Source: an uncultured Saprospiraceae bacterium
GTDB lineage: Bacteria; Bacteroidota; Bacteroidia; Chitinophagales; Saprospiraceae
Reading direction: 5' to 3'
Assembly (NCBI GenBank): GCA_937941765.1
Contig: CALDGQ010000054.1
Coordinates: forward strand, 1 to 53,761
DNA length: 53,761 nucleotides
Part shown: piece after piece, positions 24,808 through 34,127 of the stretch
How positions within the stretch are numbered: the first letter of the stretch is position 1
Layout of the letters: the number at the start of each line of letters is the position of its first letter
The notes under the pieces: generated by a model
Database searches by the model: none
What the model was told of the DNA's origin: nothing
The model's input: the letters and a program-made list of their open reading frames with translations, nothing else
Translations under genes and position numbers: made by a program

Positions 24808-25251
24808 ATGTCCAAATCCAAAGAAGAACTTTCAGGCTTAGCATTAATGAAGCTGATGCAAAAAGGTGATTTACCACTGCTATCTATTGCAATTACATTT
24901 CCGATGAAAGTCATTAAAGTAGAAAAAGGAATTGTAGTTTTTGAAGCAGTTGCGGATGACCGACATTTAAATCCGTTAGGTGGTGTACATGGAGGATTTG
25001 CAGCCACCGTGTTAGATTCTGCGCTAGGTTGTGCGGTGCATACCGAATTAGAAAAAGGAGTAGGCTATGGGACCATAGATTTGAATATCAAAATGGTTCG
25101 GCCAGTTCCAAAAAATACAGTTTTATTGGCAACAGGAAACGTTTTAAATAAAAGTAAGTCACTTGCTATTGCCGAAGGAACACTAAAAGACAAAGATGGC
25201 AAACTATATGCACACGCAACTGCTACTTGCAAGCTAGTTCGTCTAAAGTAA
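24808..25251 (+). CDS. PaaI-type hotdog thioesterase
   Basis: 147 residues with the single-domain hotdog thioesterase pattern. The key stretch 'HLNPLGGVHGGFAATVLDSALGCAV' contains the catalytic His-Gly-Gly and the Asp on the following helix; 'GYGTIDLNIKMVRPVPKN' and 'GKLYAHATATCKLVRL' complete the fold. Such enzymes hydrolyse acyl- or aryl-CoA thioesters. Its reason for being in a sugar operon is unclear; it sits 77 bases after the kinase/dehydrogenase fusion and 27 before the sugar porter. Confidence 0.88.
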   Translation: MSKSKEELSGLALMKLMQKGDLPLLSIAITFPMKVIKVEKGIVVFEAVADDRHLNPLGGVHGGFAATVLDSALGCAVHTELEKGVGYGTIDLNIKMVRPVPKNTVLLATGNVLNKSKSLAIAEGTLKDKDGKLYAHATATCKLVRLK

Positions 25252-25278
25252 AATATTATTAAAATCAACTACCTTAAA

Positions 25279-26610
25279 ATGAAGAAAACTAAACAACAAG
25301 GAATTAAATATTCAGTAATTACCGTTGCCTTGGCTGGGTTTTTATTTGGATTTGATACCATCGTGATTTCAGGAGCGGATCAGCCTATCCAAAAACTTTG
25401 GAATACTGGAGATTGGTTTCACGGTGTTTTTATAATGTCAATGGCACTTTGGGGAACCGTACTTGGCGCTTTGTTGGGCGGAATTCCTTGTGATAAATTT
25501 GGACGGAAAACCACCTTATTTTGGATTGGAATTTTGTACTTAATCTCCGCATTAGGTTCTGGTTTAGCGACAAGTCCCTATCTATTTTCATTTTTTCGAT
25601 TCATTGGAGGACTTGGTGTTGGTGCTTCTTCAGTAGCTGCTCCAATTTATATATCGGAAATTGCACCTGCTAAAAAAAGAGGAGGCTTGGTCGCCACCTA
25701 TCAATTCAATATTGTATTCGGAATCCTAATTGCCTTTTTTTCCAACTATATTATCGGACAATATATGGGAGAAGGTGCTTGGCGTTGGATGCTTGGAGTT
25801 GAAGCAATTCCAGCGGCTATTTATTGTTTGATGATTTTAGGAATCCCAAATAGTCCAAGATGGTTGCTGCTAAAAGGTAATGATGAAGCTAGTGCTAAAA
25901 AATTACTACAACAATTGGATCCAGAAGGAAATATAGATGAACGAATTGCAGCCATAAAAAAATCAGTTTTAAAAACGAAAAGCAATTTTTTCTCAGGGCA
26001 ATATAAAAAGCCTATTATGTTGGCTTTTTTATTAGCATTTTTCAACCAAGTATCTGGTATCAATTTTATACTTTATTATGCACCGAGAATTTTCGAGACC
26101 GCAGGAATTGATCAAAGTAATACATTGATAGCTTCGATACCAATAGGTGTTGTAAACCTTGTGTTTACATTGTTAGGAATGTATTTAATCGATAAAATGG
26201 GTCGAAAACAATTAATGACGATAGGATCTGTTGGCTACATTATTACTTTACTTGGTGTTGCTTGGTCGTTCTACAGTGGTGCAGAAGGTTGGATGGTTGT
26301 TTTCTTTATCAGTGCATTTGTGGGAGCGCATGCGATTGGGCAAGGTGCCGTCATCTGGGTATTTATTTCTGAAATATTTCCAAACTCCGTTCGTGCAAAC
26401 GGAATGTCACTAGGAAGTGGGACCCACTGGGTTTTCGCTGCCATCATCACAATGATCACACCTGCAGTTTTGTCTGCCTTTTCACCAGTCACCATATTTA
26501 TGTTTTTTGCCGTAATGATGTTACTCCAATTAATTTGGGTGAGAACAAAAATGCCTGAAACAAAAGGTAAAAAACTAGAAGAAATTGAATTAGAATTGTT
26601 AAACGATTAA
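25279..26610 (+). CDS. MFS sugar porter
   Basis: 443 residues, twelve membrane helices. Sugar-porter family motifs are present: 'AGFLFGFDTIVISGAD' at the start, 'DKFGRKTTL' in loop 2-3, 'YISEIAPAKKRGGL', 'NSPRWLLLKG' after helix 6, 'QVSGINFILYYAPRIF' in helix 7, 'DKMGRKQL' and 'PETKGKKLEEIE' at the end. It would take up a mono- or disaccharide by proton symport. The GH32 gene starts 11 bases downstream, so fructose, sucrose or a fructo-oligosaccharide are likely cargos. Confidence 0.93.
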   Translation: MKKTKQQGIKYSVITVALAGFLFGFDTIVISGADQPIQKLWNTGDWFHGVFIMSMALWGTVLGALLGGIPCDKFGRKTTLFWIGILYLISALGSGLATSPYLFSFFRFIGGLGVGASSVAAPIYISEIAPAKKRGGLVATYQFNIVFGILIAFFSNYIIGQYMGEGAWRWMLGVEAIPAAIYCLMILGIPNSPRWLLLKGNDEASAKKLLQQLDPEGNIDERIAAIKKSVLKTKSNFFSGQYKKPIMLAFLLAFFNQVSGINFILYYAPRIFETAGIDQSNTLIASIPIGVVNLVFTLLGMYLIDKMGRKQLMTIGSVGYIITLLGVAWSFYSGAEGWMVVFFISAFVGAHAIGQGAVIWVFISEIFPNSVRANGMSLGSGTHWVFAAIITMITPAVLSAFSPVTIFMFFAVMMLLQLIWVRTKMPETKGKKLEEIELELLND

Positions 26611-26621
26611 AGGATATCAAT

Positions 26622-28211
26622 ATGACCTATTATTTAAAACCAATTGGATTTTTAACATTAATTTTTTTATTGTTGATAATATACAGCTGCGGTGAAGAAC
26701 AGCCTAAGGTAGCTATAAATAACACTACAATTACGAATGGCTATAATGAGCAACATCGTCCGCAATTTCATTTTACACCAGAAGCCAACTGGATGAATGA
26801 TCCTAATGGAATGTTTTATTATGAAGGAAAGCATCATTTATTTTACCAATATTTTCCGGACAGTACCGTTTGGGGCCCTATGCATTGGGGACATGCGCAA
26901 TCAGAAGATTTGGTGCATTGGGAACATCTTCCGATAGGACTATATCCAGATTCAATTGGATGTATTTTCTCTGGAGGTGCGGTTGTTGATAACAATAATA
27001 CTTCGAAATTAGGAACTACTGAAAAACCGCCAATTGTAGCTACTTTCACCCATCATGATTTTGTTGGTGAAAAAGCAAAAACAAATGATTTTCAAAAACA
27101 AAGTATTGCCTATAGTTTGGATGGCGGTTATAAATGGACAAAATACAAGGACAATCCTGTGATCCCCAATACTGAAAAAATCAAAGACTTTAGAGATCCA
27201 AAAGTAGTGTGGCATGAAGATTCCCAAAAGTGGATTTTGGTTTTGGCTGCTTATGATCGTGTCAAGTTTTATAGTTCCCCAAATCTTACTGATTGGGAAT
27301 TTCTTTCTGATTTTGCTATCAAAGGCGATAAGCGCTTATGGGAATGTCCGGATTTATTTCCAATGAAAGTAGAAGGTGCCAATGAAAAGAAATGGGTATT
27401 AATTGTTAGTATTCAAAAAGAGGCACCAAATGAAGGAACTGCAACTTCTTATTTTGTGGGCGAATTTGATGGTAAAGCATTCAAATGTGATATAAAAAAT
27501 CAAAAGTGGTTAGATTGGGGAACCGACAACTATGCTTTTGTAACTTGGAATAATATTCCTAAAGATGATGGTCGAATCCTTGGGATAGGTTGGATGTCCA
27601 ATTGGCAATATGCTCAAATTGTACCAACCGAAAAATGGAGAAGTGCCATGACGATGACCAGAGAATTGAAGTTGCTAAATATAAATGGCGACTATCAGAT
27701 ATATAGTACACCTGTAAAAGAATTTCAAAAATTAAGAGGCAAGTCAACAGCTTTTGGCCAGATGGACATTAAAGAAGAAAAAGTGTTACAAGGATCATTT
27801 GTTCCTTCACAAGCTGAATTTGACTTTTCTGTAAATTTAAAGAAAACGACAGCCGCAACATTTGGAATTAAATTTAAAAACGATGTTGGGGAGTACTTCG
27901 TTATAAAATTCAACAAAAAGAATGGAAAAATGTACGTTGATAGAACGAAATCCAATAGCAATAAATTTTCTGAAGACTTTTACAAAAAGATCCACTCTGC
28001 TCCAATAAATTTTAACCAGGAAGAATTGAAAATCCGACTTTTTATGGATGCTGCCTCTGCTGAAATTTTCATTGATGATGGCGCAATCAATTTTACAAGT
28101 ATTTTGTTCCCTTCAAAAAAGTTTGATAAAATTTCTTTGTTGGTAGAAGATGGGAACTTAAATTTGAATGAATCAAGAATATATCCTTTGAATAGTATTT
28201 GGAATAAATAA
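26622..28211 (+). CDS. GH32 beta-fructosidase lipoprotein
   Basis: 529 residues. A hydrophobic signal sequence ends at a lipobox Cys23 (YSCGEE), so it is exported and lipid-anchored. The GH32 five-blade propeller carries all catalytic motifs: WMNDPNG with nucleophile Asp60 (57-63), RDP at 191-193 and Glu241-Cys-Pro (WECPDLF) as acid/base. 'FSGGAVVDNNNTS' matches the substrate-binding loop, and a C-terminal beta-sandwich (about 390-529) ends with 'AEIFIDDGAINFTSILFP'. It would release fructose from sucrose, inulin or levan; exo-type (levanase/inulinase) versus invertase cannot be decided. It is preceded by the sugar porter and followed 4 bases later by a Crp-family regulator. Confidence 0.94.
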   Translation: MTYYLKPIGFLTLIFLLLIIYSCGEEQPKVAINNTTITNGYNEQHRPQFHFTPEANWMNDPNGMFYYEGKHHLFYQYFPDSTVWGPMHWGHAQSEDLVHWEHLPIGLYPDSIGCIFSGGAVVDNNNTSKLGTTEKPPIVATFTHHDFVGEKAKTNDFQKQSIAYSLDGGYKWTKYKDNPVIPNTEKIKDFRDPKVVWHEDSQKWILVLAAYDRVKFYSSPNLTDWEFLSDFAIKGDKRLWECPDLFPMKVEGANEKKWVLIVSIQKEAPNEGTATSYFVGEFDGKAFKCDIKNQKWLDWGTDNYAFVTWNNIPKDDGRILGIGWMSNWQYAQIVPTEKWRSAMTMTRELKLLNINGDYQIYSTPVKEFQKLRGKSTAFGQMDIKEEKVLQGSFVPSQAEFDFSVNLKKTTAATFGIKFKNDVGEYFVIKFNKKNGKMYVDRTKSNSNKFSEDFYKKIHSAPINFNQEELKIRLFMDAASAEIFIDDGAINFTSILFPSKKFDKISLLVEDGNLNLNESRIYPLNSIWNK

Positions 28212-28215
28212 CGAA

Positions 28216-28806
28216 ATGATTGAAAATCTAATAAATTACTTTTTAAAATTTCAACCACTTTCTGAAGAAGAACAAAACATTCTTCGAAATGGCACTGAAA
28301 TTAGCGAGATCAAAAAGGGAACTATTTTACTTAAAGAAGGTGATACTCCGAAAGACAACTATTTTGTTATAAAAGGGTGTATTCGACAATACTATCTCAA
28401 AGATGGAGAAGAAAATACTTCCAATTTTTTTACAGAAGAAGAATGGATTTTACCATTCACTAGTGTTGAAAATGATGGAAAGTCTAGCTTTTTTTTAGAA
28501 TGTCTTGAAGATTCCCATGCGCTGATTGCAAATGATGAAAGTGGAAATGAGTTTCTTGATAAATTTCCTGAATTTCTAAAAATATCTCAACGAATACTTG
28601 AAAAGGAAATAATCCGACAACAAAGTGAAATTGCAAAGTTTATCAATCAAACACCTGAACAAAGATATACGAACTTGCAAAAAAATCGACAAGATTTATT
28701 AAGTAGAGTTCCGCAATATCAAATTGCTAGTTACATCGGAGTCAAACCAGAATCTTTAAGTAGGATCAGAAAAAGGTTGGCTTCAGATTCTCGTTCTAAA
28801 AAATAG
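28216..28806 (+). CDS. Crp/Fnr-family regulator, last gene of the fructan operon
   Basis: 196 residues of the same Bacteroidota subgroup as 19144-19719: cyclic-nucleotide-binding-like fold with 'NYFVIKGCIRQYYLKDGEENTSNFFTEEEWI', linker helix 'EIIRQQSEIAKFINQTPEQRYTNLQKNR' and helix-turn-helix 'VPQYQIASYIGVKPESLSRIRKRL'. The start lies 4 bases after the GH32 stop, so it is part of that transcript and may autoregulate or control sugar use. Confidence 0.9.
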   Translation: MIENLINYFLKFQPLSEEEQNILRNGTEISEIKKGTILLKEGDTPKDNYFVIKGCIRQYYLKDGEENTSNFFTEEEWILPFTSVENDGKSSFFLECLEDSHALIANDESGNEFLDKFPEFLKISQRILEKEIIRQQSEIAKFINQTPEQRYTNLQKNRQDLLSRVPQYQIASYIGVKPESLSRIRKRLASDSRSKK

Positions 28807-28864
28807 AAAGTCGATAGCTTTTCATAACAGTATGATTGAATCTAACCCTCAAAACAAACACAAA

Positions 28865-30307
28865 ATGAATTTCAAATTAACATTCCTTTTAATTTTCGTT
28901 TATCAAATAAGTATTGCACAAGTATTTGTAGAAGCGACCAATAACTCTTTTATTGAATGGCCAAATGCTTCTATAGCTTTCGCAGATGTTGACGGAGATG
29001 ACGACCAAGACATCTTGATTCTAGGATATCTTTCGACACAGACAATGGGTAAAATCTATTTGAATGATGGATTGGGGAATTATACTTTAGGACCTCAACC
29101 ACCATTTCCAGGAAAATTTTTCAGCACAATTGATCTCGCAGATATTGATGGAGATAATGACTTAGATGTGTTGTTTACTGGGACACTTCCAGGTGTAGGC
29201 GCGGAAACAAATTTATATGTTAACAATGGAAATGGAATTTTTACGGAGTTGACTACAAATTTTATAAATGTAACTAGTGGAGATGCAGCATTCGCAGACG
29301 TTGATGGAGACAATGATCAAGATGTATTGATAACAGGAAAAAATGATGCAAATGAATGTCATACAAAACTGTATTTAAATGATGGAACTGGAACATTCGA
29401 AGAAGTCGTTAATGGACCCTTCATTTCTAATTGTAGTAGTGCTGTTGAATTTGCGGATATTGATGGAGACTTAGACCTAGATGTTTTGATTACTGGTACA
29501 GGAGACTTAGTGAGCCAAGCAAATTTGTATCAAAATGACGGCGGTATTTTCACCCTAATGATGCAAGATGATATTAGTTCTGTAACCAATAGTAATATCA
29601 GTTTTTTTGATGTTGATCAAGATGGGGATCAGGATTTAATTACAACTGGAATACAAGGAAGTGAGGTTTTTACAAAATTGTATCTCAATGATGGAAGTGG
29701 TTCTTTTTCAGAAGATGTTAATTCTGATTTTGTAAACTCAAATGGTCGTGGTCATGCTATTGGAGATATAGATGGTGACGCGGATCTTGATATCATTATT
29801 ACTGGCCAAACATCTTTACAACAACCAACTACTCGCTCAACCAACCTGTATCTGAATAATGGAAATGGAATTTTTTCGGATGTTGTTGATAATCCTTTCG
29901 TAGAAACAAATGGGAAAGTATTGATGGCAGACGTTGACGGAGATGCAGACTTGGATGTTTTAGTTGCTGGATATGATGGGACAACGGGTGTAACCAGACT
30001 TTATATAAACGAAACGGTCGTCAATACAACACAGCCTTTTATAAATGATCGATTAGAATTTTCAATTCATCCCAACCCAATGATGTCTGGTAATTCAATA
30101 AATGTGGAAGCTTACTCAAATTATAACAAAAAATTTACAATTTTAATTTACGATGTATTAGGAAGAATTGTCGAAAACATTGAAACAACTTTACTAATTG
30201 GAGACAATCAATTTTCCATCGATGGTTCCAAATTGGAGAAAGGAAATTACTTCGTTCAATTTAAATATGATGACCAAATTTTGATTAAAAAATTGCTGAC
30301 ACATTAA
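28865..30307 (+). CDS. T9SS-secreted FG-GAP/VCBS beta-propeller protein
   Basis: From the ATG at 28865 the product begins with a signal peptide (MNFKLTFLLIFVYQISIAQ) and has 480 residues; an ATG at 28832 would add eleven residues ahead of it. About seven repeats follow, each with an Ala/Asp-Val-Asp-x-Asp-x-Asp-x-Asp loop such as 'FADVDGDDDQDILILG', 'LADIDGDNDLDVLFTG' and 'MADVDGDADLDVLVAG', spaced ~55 residues and joined by 'TKLYLNDGTGTF'. These are FG-GAP-like calcium-binding propeller blades. The last ~80 residues ('FSIHPNPMMSGNSINVEAYS' to 'KGNYFVQF') are the T9SS sorting domain. It is a likely extracellular adhesin or binding protein. A terminator follows. Confidence 0.9.
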   Translation: MNFKLTFLLIFVYQISIAQVFVEATNNSFIEWPNASIAFADVDGDDDQDILILGYLSTQTMGKIYLNDGLGNYTLGPQPPFPGKFFSTIDLADIDGDNDLDVLFTGTLPGVGAETNLYVNNGNGIFTELTTNFINVTSGDAAFADVDGDNDQDVLITGKNDANECHTKLYLNDGTGTFEEVVNGPFISNCSSAVEFADIDGDLDLDVLITGTGDLVSQANLYQNDGGIFTLMMQDDISSVTNSNISFFDVDQDGDQDLITTGIQGSEVFTKLYLNDGSGSFSEDVNSDFVNSNGRGHAIGDIDGDADLDIIITGQTSLQQPTTRSTNLYLNNGNGIFSDVVDNPFVETNGKVLMADVDGDADLDVLVAGYDGTTGVTRLYINETVVNTTQPFINDRLEFSIHPNPMMSGNSINVEAYSNYNKKFTILIYDVLGRIVENIETTLLIGDNQFSIDGSKLEKGNYFVQFKYDDQILIKKLLTH

Positions 30308-30337
30308 TAAATAGTAGTCAAGAATATGCGCTAGATA

Positions 30338-30376
30338 AAGTTTACTATACTTCTGAAGTTTAGTAAACGTTTTTAT
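30338..30376 (+). terminator. Rho-independent terminator
   Basis: GTTTACTA (30340-30347) pairs with TAGTAAAC (30361-30368), a perfect 8-bp stem with a 13-base loop, followed by GTTTTTATTTTA. It lies 33 bases after the propeller-protein stop codon. Confidence 0.85.
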
Positions 30377-30450
30377 TTTATGCCTAATGACTTTTACCAG
30401 AGTTTTTACCAGAGCTTTCTGTTTCCATAAATTTTATACCAAAAATAAAT

Positions 30451-30458
30451 TAACTTTG
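30451..30458 (+). promoter_or_regulatory. -7 promoter box of Bacteroidota type
   Basis: TAACTTTG is an exact match to TAnnTTTG, 29 bases before the GTG start of the DUF5916 gene and just after the preceding terminator. The -33 element is not clear. Confidence 0.5.
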
Positions 30459-30486
30459 GCACCTATAGACCAATATTTAAGAAGAA

Positions 30487-32685
30487 GTGGAAAAAGTATT
30501 AACGATCCTATTTATATTTGTAGTTCAATTACTTGCTGCCCAGCCTGCGGTCGAAGATTTTAAAAAAATATTTAGACTTGAAATATCGGAAACCAATACA
30601 CCGATTGTCATTGATGGGAAATTGGATGACCAAGCATGGACTACTGCCAATCGAGGGACTGATTTTTGGCAAAAAGTGCCGTTTTTTGCAGAAGGAGCTG
30701 ACCCAAGAACAGAAGTGATGTTGACTTACGATAAAGATAATCTGTATGTTGCAACAAAGTGTTTCCAAAAAGAAGACATCATCATTCAATCATTGAAACG
30801 AGATGAGTATTGGGACAACGACGGTATCGCCATCGTACTTGATCCATTAAATACTCGGACCAACGGATTCCTTTTTGGTGTTTCCGCATCTGGCCAGCAA
30901 TGGGATGCTTTGCGATCACCTGATGATATCAATAGCGATTGGAGTAATAAATGGTTTAGTGAAGTTCAGGTAGAAGAGGAATTTTGGTCGATGGAAATGG
31001 CAATTCCTTTCAAGATTCTGCGATTCAGTCCAGAAGAAAAAGAGTGGGGAATGAATTTCGTTCGCAATCACATCAATGAAAATGAGTTTCACAATTGGAC
31101 GGCGGTACCCGAATCATTTTGGCCGCCAGATGTTGCATTTGCAGGTGCATTGGTATTTGACAAGGCACCAATACCAAAAAAAGGAAACTTCAATCTGGTT
31201 CCTTTTGTTACTGGTTCAATTAATAAAGTGGCAGGTGAAAAAGTTGCTGTAAAAGGATCAGCAGGTTTAGATGCGCGCGTTTCTGTCAGTCCAACCCTTA
31301 ATCTTGATCTAACTTTCAACCCTGATTTTTCTCAAATTGAAGTAGATGAATTGGTTACCAACCTTACTCGATTCAATATTTTTCTACCTGAAAAACGGAC
31401 TTTCTTTTTAGAAAATGGAGATTTGTTTGCAGATTTTGGTTATCCATCGGTAAGACCCTTTTTCTCAAGAAAGATCGGATTGGATAGCGAACGACAAGCA
31501 GTTCCTATTTTATATGGTGCTAGATTAACTGGAAATTTAACAAAAACCACACGTTTGGGAGTCATGAATATCCATTCCTTAAAAAGTGATAATTCTTTTG
31601 CCCAAAACCAAAGTGCAGTGAGTTTTCAGAAAAATTTTGGTCGATCTTATGTAAGAGGATTGTTTTTAAATAGACAATCTTTTGATGGAGTAGAAACGGT
31701 CAAGAAAGACTTTGGAAGAAATACAAGTTTGGATGCGGCATATATTAGTGATGATGGAAAAATTACTTCTTGGGTTGCGCTTAATCATTCATTTAAACCA
31801 AATATAAAAGGTAAAACTGGTTTTTATACCTATGGTTTTCAATTTCAAAATCCATCATGGGAAATATTGCTTGCAAGTGCAACAGTTCAAGAAAATTATT
31901 TTGCGGACATGGGGTTTGTTCAAAGGATTGAAAATTACGATGCCGTTCGCGACACCTCCATCCGGGTAGGGTTTAATGATAACATTTCAGGTATCACTTA
32001 TCGTATCAGACCAAAGAAAGGTAAAATCACAAGACATAACATTAATTTGACGAATGTTTATTACACCAATTCAGATTGGAGTTTCAATGAATTGTTTAGT
32101 GAATTCAATTACTCGATTGCATTTCGGAATACAGCAGGGTTTGAAATAGGAGTGGAGCGAAATGATATCGAGCTTTTGTATCCATTTAGTTTTGTATCGG
32201 AAGGGGAGCCGCTTCCCGCTGATCGATATACTTTTTCAAATGTTTCTGCTTCCTTTTCTTCAGACGAACGGAAAATGATCCGCTTTGGATTGGGTGGACA
32301 GACAGGTGATTTTTATAATGGAAAATTGCATCAAGCAAATGCAGAAATCAATTTCCGGGTACAACCTTGGGGAAATTTAGGTTTTGGTTATCAATGGAAT
32401 CAACTTGATTTTCCAGCTCCTTTTGGTGACGAAATCATCACTGCTTTGTTAGGGAAATTGGAAATAGGATTTAATAGAAATTTGTTGTGGACTACTTTGT
32501 TTCAGTATGTAGATCAAAATGAATATATGGGAATCAACTCTCGATTGCAATGGCGTTTTTCTCCGATGTCAGATGTCTTTTTAGTTTTTGTTGATAATTA
32601 TGATGTCTTTAATGGTCTTGGGAGTGGAGGAGAAATTCAGACAAACAATCGTGCAGTTATTGTTAAAGTAAATTATTGGTATTAA
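30487..32685 (+). CDS. DUF5916 outer-membrane protein with CBM9-like domain
   Basis: Start is a GTG; an in-frame stop lies just upstream and no ATG fits. 732 residues: signal peptide (about 1-18, ends LLAAQ), then a CBM9-like domain (about 30-200) with 'IVIDGKLDDQAWTTANRGTDFWQKVP', 'DNLYVATKCFQ' and 'SMEMAIPFKILRF'. From about 230 on there is a long beta-rich DUF5916 barrel region with 'NLDLTFNPDFSQIEVDE', 'FLPEKRTFFLENGDLF' and 'SRKIGL', ending in an aromatic strand 'VIVKVNYWY' typical of outer-membrane barrels. These proteins are widespread in Bacteroidota and their role (possibly sugar or hydrolysis-product handling) is unproven. Confidence 0.88.
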   Translation: MEKVLTILFIFVVQLLAAQPAVEDFKKIFRLEISETNTPIVIDGKLDDQAWTTANRGTDFWQKVPFFAEGADPRTEVMLTYDKDNLYVATKCFQKEDIIIQSLKRDEYWDNDGIAIVLDPLNTRTNGFLFGVSASGQQWDALRSPDDINSDWSNKWFSEVQVEEEFWSMEMAIPFKILRFSPEEKEWGMNFVRNHINENEFHNWTAVPESFWPPDVAFAGALVFDKAPIPKKGNFNLVPFVTGSINKVAGEKVAVKGSAGLDARVSVSPTLNLDLTFNPDFSQIEVDELVTNLTRFNIFLPEKRTFFLENGDLFADFGYPSVRPFFSRKIGLDSERQAVPILYGARLTGNLTKTTRLGVMNIHSLKSDNSFAQNQSAVSFQKNFGRSYVRGLFLNRQSFDGVETVKKDFGRNTSLDAAYISDDGKITSWVALNHSFKPNIKGKTGFYTYGFQFQNPSWEILLASATVQENYFADMGFVQRIENYDAVRDTSIRVGFNDNISGITYRIRPKKGKITRHNINLTNVYYTNSDWSFNELFSEFNYSIAFRNTAGFEIGVERNDIELLYPFSFVSEGEPLPADRYTFSNVSASFSSDERKMIRFGLGGQTGDFYNGKLHQANAEINFRVQPWGNLGFGYQWNQLDFPAPFGDEIITALLGKLEIGFNRNLLWTTLFQYVDQNEYMGINSRLQWRFSPMSDVFLVFVDNYDVFNGLGSGGEIQTNNRAVIVKVNYWY

Positions 32686-32689
32686 ACAT

Positions 32690-33031
32690 ATGAACGATAA
32701 CGATAATATATTAGATGCAGCCGAAAAAAAGTCAGGGCCTAGAATTTGTCCCGAATGTGGATTTCAATATCCGGTTTCCTTATTTATAAAAAGGTATGTG
32801 CTTAAATTCGGGTTTTCAAAATGGACGTGTCCGAATTGTTCCAAATTGATAAAATATAATTATTATAAATCTAATCTTATTAGTCTAGTTGGTTTCTTAG
32901 TTTGTGTGTTTTCATTTCAGGCTTTAAATTCAAAATTTGGATTCAATTTACCTTTCTTTCTTTTCTTAGTCCCTTATTTTGTTTTCCTTTTCATACTCCT
33001 GAAAAATGAAAAATTAGAAAAGCATGAGTAA
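32690..33031 (+). CDS. Zinc-ribbon, two-TM membrane protein
   Basis: 113 residues: an N-terminal zinc ribbon with CPEC (residues 20-23) and CPNC (47-50) pairs, then two membrane helices ('LISLVGFLVCVFSFQAL' and 'LPFFLFLVPYFVFLFILL'). It starts 5 bases after the DUF5916 stop, so it is co-transcribed. Function unknown; zinc binding is inferred from the four Cys. Confidence 0.75.
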   Translation: MNDNDNILDAAEKKSGPRICPECGFQYPVSLFIKRYVLKFGFSKWTCPNCSKLIKYNYYKSNLISLVGFLVCVFSFQALNSKFGFNLPFFLFLVPYFVFLFILLKNEKLEKHE

Positions 33032-33719
33032 AAGAAAGGCTGGTAAAAACCTCTAAAAAATTAAAATATTTCCATCAAGGGAACTATTTCATTAGAACCA
33101 TAGAAGGGTTTATATTGTTAGTAGAAGAATTAGATCTGCTGAATTGGATAGGAGGCACCAAGAGATTCTGGAAATTCTAATGAAAAGAGAATTGTTTAAT
33201 CATAGCGCATATAATAATTGCAATTTTCGACTTTGGTACAATCCTCATAAAAGACTGAGAAGAAAAGCGAATATGTCTATGAGTAATATCGAAATAGAAA
33301 ATTTGGATGCTTATTGTTATCCTGATTTGAAATACAGTTATTGATTTTGAAAAGCTCCAAAGGACCCACATCAATAGTCTAATGTCCCTAAAACATTCGG
33401 GATGGTAGGTTATTTGATGTCACTTCAAGTGTTTTGGAGCGTATTTTTGTGTCAAAAATCATATCAAAACACCTATCAAATACTAAATTCGATGACACTA
33501 AATAAGTGCATAAACAGTAGCTAATAGCAAGTCAAGACTAAGGAATACGAGCAAAATATTGACCAAAATGCCACAAAAACACCCATTTTACCCCATTTTT
33601 TAATCACTTTCAATAAAAAGGTAAAATCTTGGCACTAAATACATTAAGAAGTTGTTTCTTGTAATGTGGTAAGGATGTTAAGCTTATATCCTGCCTATTT
33701 ATATTTTAATTTTTTTCTA
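33032..33719. other. Gene-free stretch with a composite hairpin
   Basis: No gene is supported; open frames here on both strands are short and have unlikely composition. At 33411-33482 TATTTGAT...GTGTTTTG pairs with CAAAACAC...ATCAAATA (two 8-bp perfect stems nested). About 33400-33600 also contains tandem-like A/T-rich words. The end, from about 33600, is the long leader of the cold-shock gene. Confidence 0.5.
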
Positions 33720-33914
33720 ATGAGTAACGGTACAGTAAAGTTTTTTAACGACGGTAAAGGTTTTGGATTTATTACGCCAGATGATGGTGGTAAAGATGTT
33801 TTTGTTCATGTAAATGGATTGAACGGTCTAAGAATTACCGAAGGAGACAAAGTCTCTTATGATGTTGAGGAAGGACAAAAAGGATTGAATGCAGTAAACG
33901 TCCAAAAGGTGTAA
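33720..33914 (+). CDS. Cold-shock protein (CspA family)
   Basis: 64 residues from the ATG at 33720 ([34 protein letters not shown] in part); upstream in-frame Met codons would add an unlikely hydrophobic leader. RNP1 (KGFGFI) and RNP2 (VFVHV) are intact, so it binds single-stranded RNA or DNA as a chaperone. The A/T-rich untranslated sequence upstream would suit cold-regulated translation. A strong terminator follows. Confidence 0.95.
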   Translation: MSNGTVKFFNDGKGFGFITPDDGGKDVFVHVNGLNGLRITEGDKVSYDVEEGQKGLNAVNVQKV

Positions 33915-33940
33915 TTGCATTTAAATCTTAAATTTATATA

Positions 33941-33978
33941 GGTCCATTAACTGATTGTTAATGGGCCTTTATTTTTTA
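33941..33978 (+). terminator. Rho-independent terminator of the cold-shock gene
   Basis: GGTCCATTAAC pairs with GTTAATGGGCC (11 bp, one G-T pair, loop TGATT), followed by TTTATTTTTTAT. Confidence 0.93.
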
Positions 33979-34127
33979 TATGAGAATATAATTATCGTGA
34001 AAGTTTATGATGCTACTATTATTTCTATTAAAAAATTAGTAAGTATGTTGTTTGAAAAACTTCCTAAAGAATAGAGGAAGACTAATTGTGGTGAAGTTTA
34101 AAACAATAACGAAAATCAATTTGGAAA

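Noticed and set aside
33144..33344. 66-codon plus-strand frame, and an overlapping minus-strand frame at 33177-33374
   Set aside because: No recognisable family, unusual composition, both strands open by chance in AT-rich DNA and no upstream signals.
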